Source: Coxiellaceae bacterium
Lineage (GTDB): Bacteria > Pseudomonadota > Gammaproteobacteria > Coxiellales > Coxiellaceae
NCBI GenBank assembly: GCA_029210045.1
Contig: JARGNX010000004.1
Location: 145,191-209,190, forward strand
DNA: 64,000 nucleotides
Direction: 5' to 3'
Shown: positions 56,549 to 64,000 of the stretch, piece after piece
Layout of the letters: each line of letters opens with the position of its first letter
Position numbering within the stretch: the stretch's first letter is position 1
Position numbers and translations under genes: made by a program
Notes under the pieces: model-generated
Told to the model about the DNA's origin: nothing
The model's database searches: none
The model's input: the letters and a program-made list of their open reading frames with translations, nothing else

Positions 56549-57304
56549 ATGAGCAGAGATGATAGGCCTGTTGTAGTAATGAGCGATTTAGAGAAAGCAA
56601 GGAGAGAGGCTCAATGGCGTAAGGCTATGTGGGCGATACGTGCTAAGGACCATGTTGATAAGGGTAGGTTGGTGAGTTATGTGTGGGGTAAGAGTGCGAA
56701 GCTGCAGAAGGCTAGTCAGGTGAATGGTTTATCTGGTAGGCCAGTATATGTAGCGCATGCGTATCTGCAGTCTAGAGGCTTGCCGGTATTCAATGCTTAT
56801 GAAGCAGCGTTTGATGAATCAAAGCTGAAGGAGCCTTTTAAAGATCCCAAGATAGAAAAGGCGTTTATTGCAGCAGCCCAGCAATATGAAAAAGCGTTTT
56901 TTGATACTGAAGGCCGTAGTTATTCGGAGGCTAAACTAGAGTATATAACGGCAGGTGATGAATTATTTAAGCGAGCTAAGGATATGCGAATTGATTATAA
57001 TTTCGGTACGGTGGCTGGATTGGTGGCAACTGATTTTCAACGGCAGGTAGATGAAAGAGTACAAGCAGAAGCAGAAGCAGCGATTAGCCAAGCAGGCGCA
57101 GAAGCAGAGGCTGCTTTTAGTGCTCTTGTGGATGCAGATCCAGAATTAGCGGCTGCATTAAGCGCAATGGAAACAGGCGCTAGGCCAACACTTTTTGCCG
57201 GCGCAGCGGCGGGTGGTAGAGCTGCCGGAGATACTGATTTAAAAGGAGGGGATCGACGTCCTGATGAAGAGGGTCAAGGCGGCACGAAACGTTTGCGTCA
57301 ATAA
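56549..57304 (+). CDS. Orphan protein, possible effector
   Basis: This 251-residue protein has no recognised family. The first half is helical and basic, and carries RPVYVAHAYLQSRGLPVF and a charged YEKAFFDTEGRSYSEA. The region 170-200 is Glu/Ala-rich helical. The end (from about 208) is Gly/Ala/Asp-rich and likely disordered. GAGAG stands 9 bases ahead of the ATG. It lies next to the kinase gene in the same direction with a 95-bp gap. A TTAAT site and TATACT (56504-56509) upstream suggest its own promoter. Confidence 0.65.
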   Translation: MSRDDRPVVVMSDLEKARREAQWRKAMWAIRAKDHVDKGRLVSYVWGKSAKLQKASQVNGLSGRPVYVAHAYLQSRGLPVFNAYEAAFDESKLKEPFKDPKIEKAFIAAAQQYEKAFFDTEGRSYSEAKLEYITAGDELFKRAKDMRIDYNFGTVAGLVATDFQRQVDERVQAEAEAAISQAGAEAEAAFSALVDADPELAAALSAMETGARPTLFAGAAAGGRAAGDTDLKGGDRRPDEEGQGGTKRLRQ

Positions 57305-57332
57305 TGATTGATATAGCAACTTCGACTATCTA

Positions 57333-57373
57333 TTAATGTTATGTTAATTAAGGATATTTATACTGCATATAAT
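57333..57373 (+). promoter_or_regulatory. PmrA-box-like promoter of the kinase gene
   Basis: TTAAT occurs at 57333-57337 and again at 57344-57348, exactly 11 bp apart (start to start). That matches the PmrA box of Legionella and Coxiella (TTAATatT-N2-cTTAATatT). A perfect TATAAT (57368-57373) follows 24 bp after the second half-site start, so the box covers the -35 position. No TTGACA is present, as expected for an activated promoter. Confidence 0.55.
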
Positions 57374-57399
57374 TATGTGTATAAATGCGCGGAGTATGT

Positions 57400-58698
57400 A
57401 TGAGAGGAAGTAGTGAATTAGAGGGTGGAGCACGGGGTGATGCTCACAGTGAAGCGAGCAGATCATCAACACCGCGCGCTCGAAGCGCTATGCAAACAGA
57501 TTCAGATGTACTCCGTCGTTTAGATGATGTAGCTGGCTGTGGGGCTCAGGGTATTGTTGCTCGAGCTGAAGTACCTTTAGAGGATGGTTCTAACAAAGCT
57601 GTTGTAACTAAGCGTGGGAAATTTAAAGAACGCGATATCATGTACCATTTGAATTCAGGTGGGGAAGATAAGGCAACTACGCATGTGGTTAGTTTGGTGC
57701 ATGCGACCGAGCCGGATCCGGAAGGGCTTTGTGAGCTAACCATTTCAGCTTGTGAATTGGGTTCTTTGGGAGAGCAACCATTGGCTGGGCTGGATAAAGA
57801 TAGTCGTAACTTGTATCTATTGGGTGTTGTGCTCCCTGATGTGGTTCAAGGTTTAAAACACATGCATGAAAAACGTATCATGCACCTGGATTTAAAGCCT
57901 GAAAATATTTTTCTTTATGGGGCAGGGCGAGCCTGTATTGGTGATTTTGGGCATTCAGAGTTCAACCCATTTTATAGTTGTAGAGATCGTTCAGTTGAAA
58001 TAAGCGTTAGTGGTCGACATGTGGGGGTAGGGTCGCCTTATTATATGCCACCGGAAGAGATTACAGCTGCGGACGAGGGTACCTTTATTGATTACAAGTC
58101 TGATATTTGGTCGCTTGGTGTGATGCTGGGTAAGCTTACTCAGCAAGAGGTGGGGTTAGTGGACTATCATGAATTGCATACAGGTATTATACCCGGGCTA
58201 GCAGGTCGTGGGGCGCAAACAAGAAAGTTGATTAGAGCTGCCGATGCCAGAGTTGGCTTTGGTGAAAGTGGAGCTAAGTGGAAAGCAGATTCAGCAGTTT
58301 CAAGAGTAATGATTGCCACTCTGGTTAAGGAGGCAAGGGAAGGTAAGGTGACACAGTTAAGCACGAGAGGTGAGTCTGTAGTGTCGAGTGATGTGTCTGT
58401 AGTGTTAAGCCATTTATCTCTGTGGCTAACGGCACCTAAGGAGCACAGGCCAAATATTCTCGAGTTGGCTGGCGCGCTTGAAACGATTCAGTCTTTGTTG
58501 CCAAAGGTTCAGGTGGTAGTGGAAGATCGTGATCATGATGGCAAGTCCAGTCCAACTATTGTGGCAGTAAAGCCTGTCGTGACAAGTTCACCAACTGCAG
58601 GAGGAGGCTTATTTACTCCAGCAGCAGCTGAGGGTAGCGCCGGTGGTGATGTTGTTGAGCGCGACGTGGTGGTACCAGCAACTCCGCCGCGACCTTAG
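57400..58698 (+). CDS. Eukaryote-like Ser/Thr protein kinase, likely effector
   Basis: This 432-residue protein has a eukaryotic-type kinase domain (about 25-360). It has a glycine loop GCGAQGIVARAEV, a Lys in KAVVTKRG, the catalytic loop IMHLDLKPENIFL (HLD for HRD), GDFGHSEF as DFG, the activation-segment end VGSPYYMPPEEI and DYKSDIWSLGVMLGKL. All core residues are present, so it should be active. A Pro/Val-rich tail follows. No PASTA or membrane segment is seen, unlike PknB-type bacterial kinases. ATG 57400 has GGAG 6 bases ahead; ATG 57385 does not. The 3' end overlaps map by 4 bp. Host targets are inferred. Confidence 0.88.
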   Translation: MRGSSELEGGARGDAHSEASRSSTPRARSAMQTDSDVLRRLDDVAGCGAQGIVARAEVPLEDGSNKAVVTKRGKFKERDIMYHLNSGGEDKATTHVVSLVHATEPDPEGLCELTISACELGSLGEQPLAGLDKDSRNLYLLGVVLPDVVQGLKHMHEKRIMHLDLKPENIFLYGAGRACIGDFGHSEFNPFYSCRDRSVEISVSGRHVGVGSPYYMPPEEITAADEGTFIDYKSDIWSLGVMLGKLTQQEVGLVDYHELHTGIIPGLAGRGAQTRKLIRAADARVGFGESGAKWKADSAVSRVMIATLVKEAREGKVTQLSTRGESVVSSDVSVVLSHLSLWLTAPKEHRPNILELAGALETIQSLLPKVQVVVEDRDHDGKSSPTIVAVKPVVTSSPTAGGGLFTPAAAEGSAGGDVVERDVVVPATPPRP

Positions 58699-59462
58699 AA
58701 CGTTTCTTCGTCTCGCTTGGTGAGCACTTCAACGCCATCATCAGTCACTAATAGTGTATGTTCCCACTGCGCGGATAGTTTGCGATCTTTAGTAACCACA
58801 GTCCAATCATCACCGAGTAATTTCACGTGGCGTTTTCCAACGTTAATCATCGGTTCAATGGTAAAGGTCATGCCTGCAGTTAGCACTAAGCCGGTGCCAG
58901 CTTTGCCGTAATGCAATACTTGCGGGTCTTCGTGAAACACGCGGCCAATGCCGTGACCGCAGTATTCGCGTACGACTGAAAAGCGTTGGCTTTCAGCGAT
59001 GTCTTGGATTAAGGCGCCGATATCACCTAAGCGACAGCCGGGTTTTACCAGTTCAATGGCTTTGTAGAGGCAGTCTTGAGTCACGCTGACAAGGCGTTTG
59101 CCTAAGATTGTCGGTTTGCCGACAAAATACATTTTACTGGTATCACCATGGTAGCCATCCTTAATGACGGTCACATCGATATTGATGATATCGCCATCTT
59201 TTAGCACTTTGTCGCTGGGGATGCCGTGGCACACTACATGATTTACCGAGGTGCAGACTGATTTGGGAAAGCCATTATAGTTCAGTGGTGCGGGAATGGC
59301 TTGTTGCTCATTAACGATATAATCGTGGCAGATTTGGTTCAGCTCGTCGGTAGTGATACCGGGTTTGACGTATTCGCCAATCATGGTAAGTACTTCGCCA
59401 GCGAGTCGCCCTGCAATACGCATCTTTTCAATTTCTTGTGCGGTTTTAATGGTAACCGTCAT
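58695..59462 (-). CDS. map: Methionine aminopeptidase type I
   Basis: This 255-residue enzyme removes the initiator Met from new proteins. It has CTSVNHVVCHGIPSDKVLKDGD (metal-near His), IINIDVTVIKDGYHGDTSKM (Asp ligands), YCGHGIGRVFHEDPQVLHYG, FTIEPMINVG and the QWEHTLLVTDDG end (Glu ligand). Length is normal. It is divergent from rpsB, a gene order common in gammaproteobacteria. Confidence 0.98.
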   Translation of the reverse strand: MTVTIKTAQEIEKMRIAGRLAGEVLTMIGEYVKPGITTDELNQICHDYIVNEQQAIPAPLNYNGFPKSVCTSVNHVVCHGIPSDKVLKDGDIINIDVTVIKDGYHGDTSKMYFVGKPTILGKRLVSVTQDCLYKAIELVKPGCRLGDIGALIQDIAESQRFSVVREYCGHGIGRVFHEDPQVLHYGKAGTGLVLTAGMTFTIEPMINVGKRHVKLLGDDWTVVTKDRKLSAQWEHTLLVTDDGVEVLTKRDEETF

Positions 59463-59584
59463 ATTAGCCCTTTATGTTCAGTAAATCTTGTCCAGCAAGT
59501 TGGCGCTAGCGCGCTCACTTGCTTTCCTCATGGGTATTTCGCCTATGCGAAGTAAATTCGCATTGTTTAAATACGAAACGACTA

Positions 59585-59613
59585 TTGTTGTTCTATGGTG
59601 GGTATGGTATAAA
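59585..59613 (+). promoter_or_regulatory. Promoter of rpsB-tsf
   Basis: TTGTTG (59585-59590), 17 bp and TATAAA (59608-59613) give a start near 59620. The leader of about 140 bases before the rpsB ATG (59763) is long enough for an S2-binding autoregulatory structure, as known for rpsB in E. coli; I cannot draw the fold here. Confidence 0.55.
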
Positions 59614-59762
59614 GCTTGAGCTAATTTCGCAAGAAGTTAGCAAACTTTATTAATTATCACACCTAATCGTCACATGACACGGGTGCTCATACCGAAAAAG
59701 TGAGTTGTGTCATGCGGATAGGTGGAAGGTTGCTTAGTCAACGTAAAACCCTGGAGAACTGC

Positions 59763-60761
59763 ATGAAAGCTGTAACTATGCGTCAAATGCTAGAAGCTGG
59801 CGTACATTTTGGTCATCAGACCCGTTATTGGAATCCACAGATGGCACCTTACATATATGGTGTTCGTCATAAGATCCACATCATCAACCTAGAAGAATCA
59901 TTACCACGTTTTAACGATGTGTTGAAATTGTTTGGTAAAATTGCGGCTAATCGCGGCAAGGTGCTGTTTGTAGGTACTAAATATTCAGCGCGTGATATCG
60001 TGCGTGAAGAAGCCACTCGTTGTGGTATGCCTTATGTAAACTACCGCTGGTTAGGTGGTATGTTGACTAACTACAAAACCATTCGTCAGTCAATCAAGCG
60101 TCTGCGCGAGTTAGAAAGTTTTGTTGGTAGTGATAAAGCCGCTAAAATGACTAAGAAAGAATTGTTAAATATGGCCCGTGAGCAAACCAAGTTGGAAAAC
60201 TGCTTGGGTGGTATTAAAAATATGGGTGGTTTACCTGATGCGATTTTTGTTATCGATACAGGTCATGAAGACATTGCTGTTGCTGAAGCCAAGCGCTTAG
60301 GTATTCCTGTTGTTGGTATCGTTGATACAAACACAAATCCACGTGGTATTGATTATATGGTACCGGGTAACGATGATGCGATTCGTTCAATCCGTTTATA
60401 CTGTAAATCAATTGCTGACGTAATCATTGAAGGCCGAGGCATTGTTGAGCTTGAGATGGCTAAAGAGCGCGAAGCTAAAGCTAAGATAGCTGCTAAAAAA
60501 GCTGAAGAAGCTAAGAAAAAAGAGCCTAAAGTGACTACAAAAGCAGCTGATAAGCCTAAGGCCGAGAAAAATGCAAAAGCAGATGATGCGGCTGAAGCTC
60601 CTAAAGCTGAGAAGAAAGCCAAAGCTGATAAACCTGAAGCGGCTGAAAAAGAAGTGAAAGCAGCTAAAGCTTCAGATGCGAAAGATGCAAAAGCTGAAGC
60701 TAAGCCAAAAAGCAAACGTGTAGTGAAAAAGAAAACTGATAATGTGGAGAAAGCTGAATGA
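59763..60761 (+). CDS. rpsB: Ribosomal protein S2 with long Lys/Ala/Glu-rich tail
   Basis: This 332-residue protein of the small subunit starts [22 protein letters not shown], after a GGAG site, and holds [33 protein letters not shown] and [14 protein letters not shown], all typical S2. The conserved domain ends near residue 235. About 95 further residues are almost only Lys, Ala, Glu, Asp and Pro. E. coli S2 has 241 residues, so this extension is unusual. An upstream in-frame ATG exists but the family start is at 59763. It overlaps tsf by 4 bp. Confidence 0.97.
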   Translation: MKAVTMRQMLEAGVHFGHQTRYWNPQMAPYIYGVRHKIHIINLEESLPRFNDVLKLFGKIAANRGKVLFVGTKYSARDIVREEATRCGMPYVNYRWLGGMLTNYKTIRQSIKRLRELESFVGSDKAAKMTKKELLNMAREQTKLENCLGGIKNMGGLPDAIFVIDTGHEDIAVAEAKRLGIPVVGIVDTNTNPRGIDYMVPGNDDAIRSIRLYCKSIADVIIEGRGIVELEMAKEREAKAKIAAKKAEEAKKKEPKVTTKAADKPKAEKNAKADDAAEAPKAEKKAKADKPEAAEKEVKAAKASDAKDAKAEAKPKSKRVVKKKTDNVEKAE

Positions 60762-61645
60762 GTCAAATAACAGCCGCAATGGTAAAAGAATTGCGTGAGC
60801 GCACTGGTGCGCCGATGATGAAATGCAAAAAGTTTTTGCAAGAAGTTGATGGCGATATGGAAGAAGCGATTAAAGCAATGCGTAAGGCAGATCCAAAAGC
60901 TGCTGATAAGCGTGCGGATAAAATCGCTGCTGAAGGTATTGTTCGTGTTGCTACCAGTGATGATGGTAAGAAAGCTTGGATTGCAGAAATTAACTGCGAA
61001 ACTGACTTTGTTGCTCGTGACGAAAACTTTAAGCAATACGCACAACAATTGATGCAACGTATTGTTGCTGAAGACGTAGCCGATGTTGATGCGGCGATGG
61101 CGATGGCCTATGAAGCCGGTAGTGATAAGACGTTTGAACAAGCACGCCAAGAATTGGTAGCTAAGATTGGTGAGAACGTTAAACTGCGTCGCCTAGAAGT
61201 ATTATCAGCTGAAGGTTTAGTGGGTCAGTACCTGCACGGCGATCGCATTGGTGTGATTGTTGCTACCAGTGCTGATAATGTTGATGTGGCTAAAGACGTT
61301 GCTATGCATGTTGCGGCTTCTAAGCCTAACGTGGTGAGTGGTGATGATATGCCAGCTGAAGTGTTAAAAGCTGAGCGTGATATCTACACAGCACAAGCCG
61401 CTGAAAGTGGTAAGCCTGCAGAGATCGTTGAGAAAATGGTTGAAGGTCGTGTGAAGAAGTTCTTGAAAGAGAACAGCTTGCTTGGTCAGCCGTTTGTTAA
61501 AGATCCTAACCAGTCAGTTGAAGCCATGCTAAAAGCGAATGGTGATGTGAAAGTTTCTGGTTTTGTGCGTTATGAAGTGGGTGATGGTATCGAAAAGAAA
61601 GTCGATAACTTTGCTGAAGAAGTAATGGCACAAGCTGGTAAGTAA
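60758..61645 (+). CDS. tsf: Elongation factor Ts
   Basis: This 295-residue factor exchanges GDP for GTP on EF-Tu. The N-terminal UBA-like part reads [42 protein letters not shown] and the dimerisation region with HVAASKPN are present, and the end is [16 protein letters not shown]. It starts inside the last codons of rpsB (ATGA), so translation is coupled. Repeats follow its stop directly. Confidence 0.98.
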   Translation: MSQITAAMVKELRERTGAPMMKCKKFLQEVDGDMEEAIKAMRKADPKAADKRADKIAAEGIVRVATSDDGKKAWIAEINCETDFVARDENFKQYAQQLMQRIVAEDVADVDAAMAMAYEAGSDKTFEQARQELVAKIGENVKLRRLEVLSAEGLVGQYLHGDRIGVIVATSADNVDVAKDVAMHVAASKPNVVSGDDMPAEVLKAERDIYTAQAAESGKPAEIVEKMVEGRVKKFLKENSLLGQPFVKDPNQSVEAMLKANGDVKVSGFVRYEVGDGIEKKVDNFAEEVMAQAGK

Positions 61646-61650
61646 GGCTT

Positions 61651-61767
61651 TGTCATCCCGGCCTTTGCTTTGTCATCCCGGCCTTTGCTTTGTCATCCCG
61701 GCCTCCGAGCCGGGATCCAGTATAAATAAAGCCTGTCATCCCGGCCTTTGCTTTGTCATCCCGGCAC
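61651..61767. repeat. Tandem and palindromic REP-like array after tsf
   Basis: A 20-bp unit TGTCATCCCGGCCTTTGCTT repeats twice in tandem (61651-61690), then a palindromic member with CCGGCCTCCGAGCCGG (61691-61718) and two more partial units (61734-61767) follow. The core TGTCATCCCGG occurs five times. It is a hot spot of the dispersed family. Confidence 0.85.
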
Positions 61768-61768
61768 G

Positions 61769-61787
61769 TTTCGAAATGATTTCGAAA
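61769..61787. other. Perfect palindrome ahead of the small exported protein
   Basis: TTTCGAAAT-G-ATTTCGAAA is a perfect 19-bp palindrome about 23 bp before ATG 61810. It could be an operator. It borders the REP array, so it could also be repeat debris. Confidence 0.5.
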
Positions 61788-61809
61788 TTTATGTACTATC
61801 CTTATACCT

Positions 61810-62169
61810 ATGAAAAACACAGCAACCATATCACTGTTAACTTTATTAATAAGCACGCCTCTGGTGTGTTTAGCAGATAACCCTAACGCTGCCGCACATG
61901 TCTGTGATAATTTGAAAAATTTTACCCTAACACATCCTGGTCTAGAGTCGGAAGTCTCTATACCACTGACTATTAATTACGATGTTTTCACCCGCCACAA
62001 CAACCAATTAATATTGACAAAACGTGCTAGCTTTCAATTTTTGTATCGACCATCAATCTGTCAAGCTAAAATAAGCAACAATTTTAAGTCTAATCCAGAT
62101 AGTTACAGTAAGTTTAGAATAACACTAGACAACATCCCCATTGGCGAGGGCGTTATTCAGCCAGACTGA
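61810..62169 (+). CDS. Small exported protein of unknown function
   Basis: This 119-residue protein has a classical signal peptide, hydrophobic TISLLTLLISTPLVCLA with a cleavage site before DNP. The mature part of about 97 residues has two Cys (CDNL and SICQAK) that may form a disulphide, and looks beta-rich. I do not recognise a family. No ribosome binding site is evident. The palindrome 61769-61787 lies just ahead. Confidence 0.6.
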   Translation: MKNTATISLLTLLISTPLVCLADNPNAAAHVCDNLKNFTLTHPGLESEVSIPLTINYDVFTRHNNQLILTKRASFQFLYRPSICQAKISNNFKSNPDSYSKFRITLDNIPIGEGVIQPD

Positions 62170-62296
62170 CAAGCTGAGTAGTGTCGTAATTCATGCATTT
62201 ACCTAGTTATCAGATTCACTAATAAATACTAATAAAAATAAACCGTTTTTGTTTATACGTACGTATAAGTATAGTGCTTTCATGTTATGAATAATT

Positions 62297-62548
62297 ATGA
62301 CCGATGGGCTTGATTTGGTATTAATACAGTCCAATATCAACTTTAAAAAACCACTTAAAGCACATGATGAATTTTTAGTTGAATCAGAGCTTTCAATGCA
62401 GGGAAGATTGAAAATAGTTTTTCATCAAAAAATACTCAGCATAAATAATGAGTCATTATATGCTGATGCCATCAATACTGTGGTGTGCCTTGACATAAAA
62501 AGGCACAGACCATGTATGCCTGCGGAATTGCTTACCGCGCTGATGTGA
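62297..62548 (+). pseudogene. Remnant of an acyl-CoA thioesterase (YbgC/4HBT type)
   Basis: This 83-codon frame matches the second half of a hotdog-fold acyl-CoA thioesterase: NINFKKPLKAHDEFLVESEL, then RLKIVFHQKI and DAINTVVCLDIKRHRPCMP. Intact members have about 130-150 residues, and the N-terminal half with the catalytic Asp is missing. No ribosome binding site is clear. The 62170-62296 sequence upstream is AT-rich and does not contain the missing part. It is probably a decayed gene. Confidence 0.6.
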
Positions 62549-62585
62549 CAGAACCCTTGATGTTACTCAGCAGCCTAGCCTGTCA

Positions 62586-62675
62586 GTCATCCCGGACTTT
62601 TGCCCTTGTCATTCTGCACTTTGCTTTGTCATCCCGGACTTTGCTTTGTCATCCCGGCCTCCGAGCCGGGATCCA
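62586..62675. repeat. REP-like array before the LRR gene end
   Basis: GTCATCCCGG occurs three times, with TTTGCTTTGTC spacers and a CCGGCCTCCGAGCCGGGATCC palindromic end, closely like the array at 61651. A diverged unit (GTCATTCTGC) is inside. It may act as a terminator-like structure for the LRR gene, which ends at 62714 on the minus strand. Confidence 0.8.
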
Positions 62676-62713
62676 TTCTAAAAGAAGCGTAGCGTACCAA
62701 AAAATCTCCTCGA

Positions 62714-63802
62714 TTATCTTGGGCGAGGGTCAGATTTAGTTTCATTATCTTCAGGAATGGTTTGTTGTCGTGCCCGACTGTTTCCGCGGTACCTTTGCAT
62801 TAATCCACGTGCGGTTTGCCCTAAGTGGTTCATTGCAACATCTGGGCTTACCCCTTCAGTCAGGAGTTCTCGCGCAGTATCTATATCCGACGCTTGAATG
62901 GATTTAAATAATTTGATTTGCTTTTGTTTTTGAGGGCTATGGCGGATAGAGTTAACACTTTCTTTTACCTTATGGAGAACACTATCAGCAGGCTTTTGTT
63001 CACTTCCTGCTTTGGTGGGAGCGATAAAACTCAGCGTATGAGTCAGTACCTTCAGCGAGGCTTTGCTTATCGCTGTCACTTTGTGCGTTGGGTTGCGTTG
63101 TAACAAAGCCATAGACTGAGCAACATAGGCTTCATGGTCGCGTTTTTTGATGTTCGTACGTTGTGCATGATCAAACTGTTGCTGATAATTTTCTGGGTGC
63201 ACGACGACTCTTACCGTCAGGCGATGCTCATTATAAATGTCAAAAATGGCATCCCAGTCGCTTCCGGTGTCTCTATCACCGCGTATATCAGTTCGTGTCA
63301 AATTTAATAGTCGAAGCGAGCTATTAGGGTTGTCGGCGATTGCCTTAAATAACTCGATTGCACTCGATTCGAGTGAGTTATCACTTAAATCAAGTTTCAT
63401 CAATGTGGTATTTTGTTTTAGCATGTTACAAATAGTTTGAGTATCATTTTCTGTGATGCCACATGCATTGATAGATAACTGGCTGAGTGATAAATTCACG
63501 CTGATTGCATCCATCAACTGTGCTAGGCCATGGGTACCAAGATCAACCTTATGAAAATCAAGTAGCCTTAAGCATGCCTCCGGACTCGAAAGTATTGATG
63601 TGATTCTTGTTATGTTTTCTTGCTTTAAGCATCTATTCGATAAAGTTATGTTTTGGCCGTTTGTCCTTAATATGCTACTAGTAATGGTTTGATTGATTTC
63701 AGCGATATTAAAAGCGTCAAGCTGTTTGCGAGCTTTCTCAACTTCGCGCTCGATGAGTTGGTTGGTATAAGCTGCTAATTCTTCATCTGTATCTTGCCGC
63801 AT
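62714..63802 (-). CDS. Leucine-rich-repeat protein, likely effector
   Basis: This 362-residue protein has RNase-inhibitor-type leucine-rich repeats between about residues 50 and 180: CLRLLDFHKVDLGTHGLAQL, LSQLSINACGITENDTQTI, LMKLDLSDNSLESSAIELF and LRLLNLTRTDIRGD. A charged helical N-terminus precedes them. The C-terminal 60 residues contain one ankyrin-like unit (IQASDIDTARELLTEGVSPDV) and a polar tail. LRR proteins of this type in Legionellales often act in host cells, but no substrate can be read. AAAGGT lies 7 bases ahead of the ATG. Confidence 0.75.
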   Translation of the reverse strand: MRQDTDEELAAYTNQLIEREVEKARKQLDAFNIAEINQTITSSILRTNGQNITLSNRCLKQENITRITSILSSPEACLRLLDFHKVDLGTHGLAQLMDAISVNLSLSQLSINACGITENDTQTICNMLKQNTTLMKLDLSDNSLESSAIELFKAIADNPNSSLRLLNLTRTDIRGDRDTGSDWDAIFDIYNEHRLTVRVVVHPENYQQQFDHAQRTNIKKRDHEAYVAQSMALLQRNPTHKVTAISKASLKVLTHTLSFIAPTKAGSEQKPADSVLHKVKESVNSIRHSPQKQKQIKLFKSIQASDIDTARELLTEGVSPDVAMNHLGQTARGLMQRYRGNSRARQQTIPEDNETKSDPRPR

Positions 63803-64000
63803 ATTTATTACCTTTGTTCAGTTTCATATATTCAACAAGGTAGCATGGCATTATTTTAGGGACTAACGCTAATTTTTAATTACCATTTATTAGATGAATT
63901 GATACCTTACTAATTGTATGAATGAATAGTTTAAAACGGTTGCTTCGGTAATCCCCCCATTATTAGGGGCTTAAGTCAGTAGAACTTTCCACTATGCTGC
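63803..64000. other. Intergenic end of window
   Basis: I see no gene here. A weak hairpin CCCC-cattatta-GGGG-like sequence lies at 63954-63969. AT-rich sequence upstream of the LRR gene must hold its promoter, but none fits well. Confidence 0.4.

Noticed and set aside
61651..61718. Tandem 20-bp repeats resembling a CRISPR array.
   Set aside because: Units are directly adjacent with no unique spacers and belong to the REP-like family; no cas genes are present.

Overview
The window reads as chromosomal DNA of a host-associated gammaproteobacterium, most like the order Legionellales (Legionella/Coxiella relatives). Three things point there. First, housekeeping blocks keep gammaproteobacterial order: rpsU-yqeY-dnaG-rpoD, gltA divergent from sdhCDAB-sucABCD, and map divergent from rpsB-tsf. 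Second, eukaryote-like proteins are scattered singly between them: an RCC1 propeller, a Ser/Thr kinase, a leucine-rich-repeat protein and several orphan proteins without recognisable families. Third, intergenic regions carry many copies of palindromic GTCATCCCGG...CCGGGATCC elements. Taxonomy is inferred from gene content only; no rRNA or secretion-system gene lies in the window.

Layout. 1-6988: end of a POT peptide transporter, an amidase with a LysR regulator, a GNAT acetyltransferase, a YhcG-type nuclease, a tRNA with CAU anticodon (probably lysidine-type tRNA-Ile2) and a SulP anion transporter. 7163-18197 is accessory: an orphan protein, an RCC1 protein, an AAA/DUF4143 ATPase flanked by two copies of a 39-bp palindrome, then an unusual locus. 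That locus has an asparagine-synthetase-like protein lacking the glutaminase cysteine, overlapping an ATP-grasp protein. Divergent from them, behind a near-consensus promoter, are a 48-residue Cys-rich peptide gene and a 1070-residue exported protein with a GH16-like EVDWE motif. 18271-23178 is the macromolecular synthesis operon. 23355-33408 holds a DUF1778/GNAT toxin-antitoxin pair, queC, thiL-pgpA, a TipA-like MerR regulator, a CorA/ZntB transporter, a GNAT-MFS pair, a two-gene MscS-type channel unit and an orphan protein.

33834-37198 holds a compact two-gene acyl-assembly unit: a ketosynthase with Ser in place of the catalytic Cys, translationally coupled to an adenylation-carrier-thioesterase-like protein. 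37179-48505 is the TCA block, all eight sdh/suc genes on one strand from a good sigma-70 promoter, with gltA on the other strand. 48804-51083 is a large coiled-coil/membrane orphan. 51164-55086 is a hexuronate cluster (sugar porter, UxuB-like reductase that looks C-terminally short, UxaC). 55289-58698 holds a small PA3496-like protein, an LD-carboxypeptidase, an orphan and a protein kinase. The kinase promoter carries a TTAAT-N6-TTAAT direct repeat resembling the PmrA box of Legionella/Coxiella effector genes. 58695-61645 is map and rpsB-tsf; S2 has a long Lys/Ala/Glu-rich tail. The end holds repeats, a small exported protein, a thioesterase remnant and the LRR protein.

The best candidates for undescribed biology are the Cys-rich peptide/AsnB-like/ATP-grasp/GH16-like locus (11498-18197) and the Ser-ketosynthase unit (33834-37198). 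The set of effector-like genes with possible PmrA-type promoters comes next. All functional statements come from reading the translations; no database search was possible.
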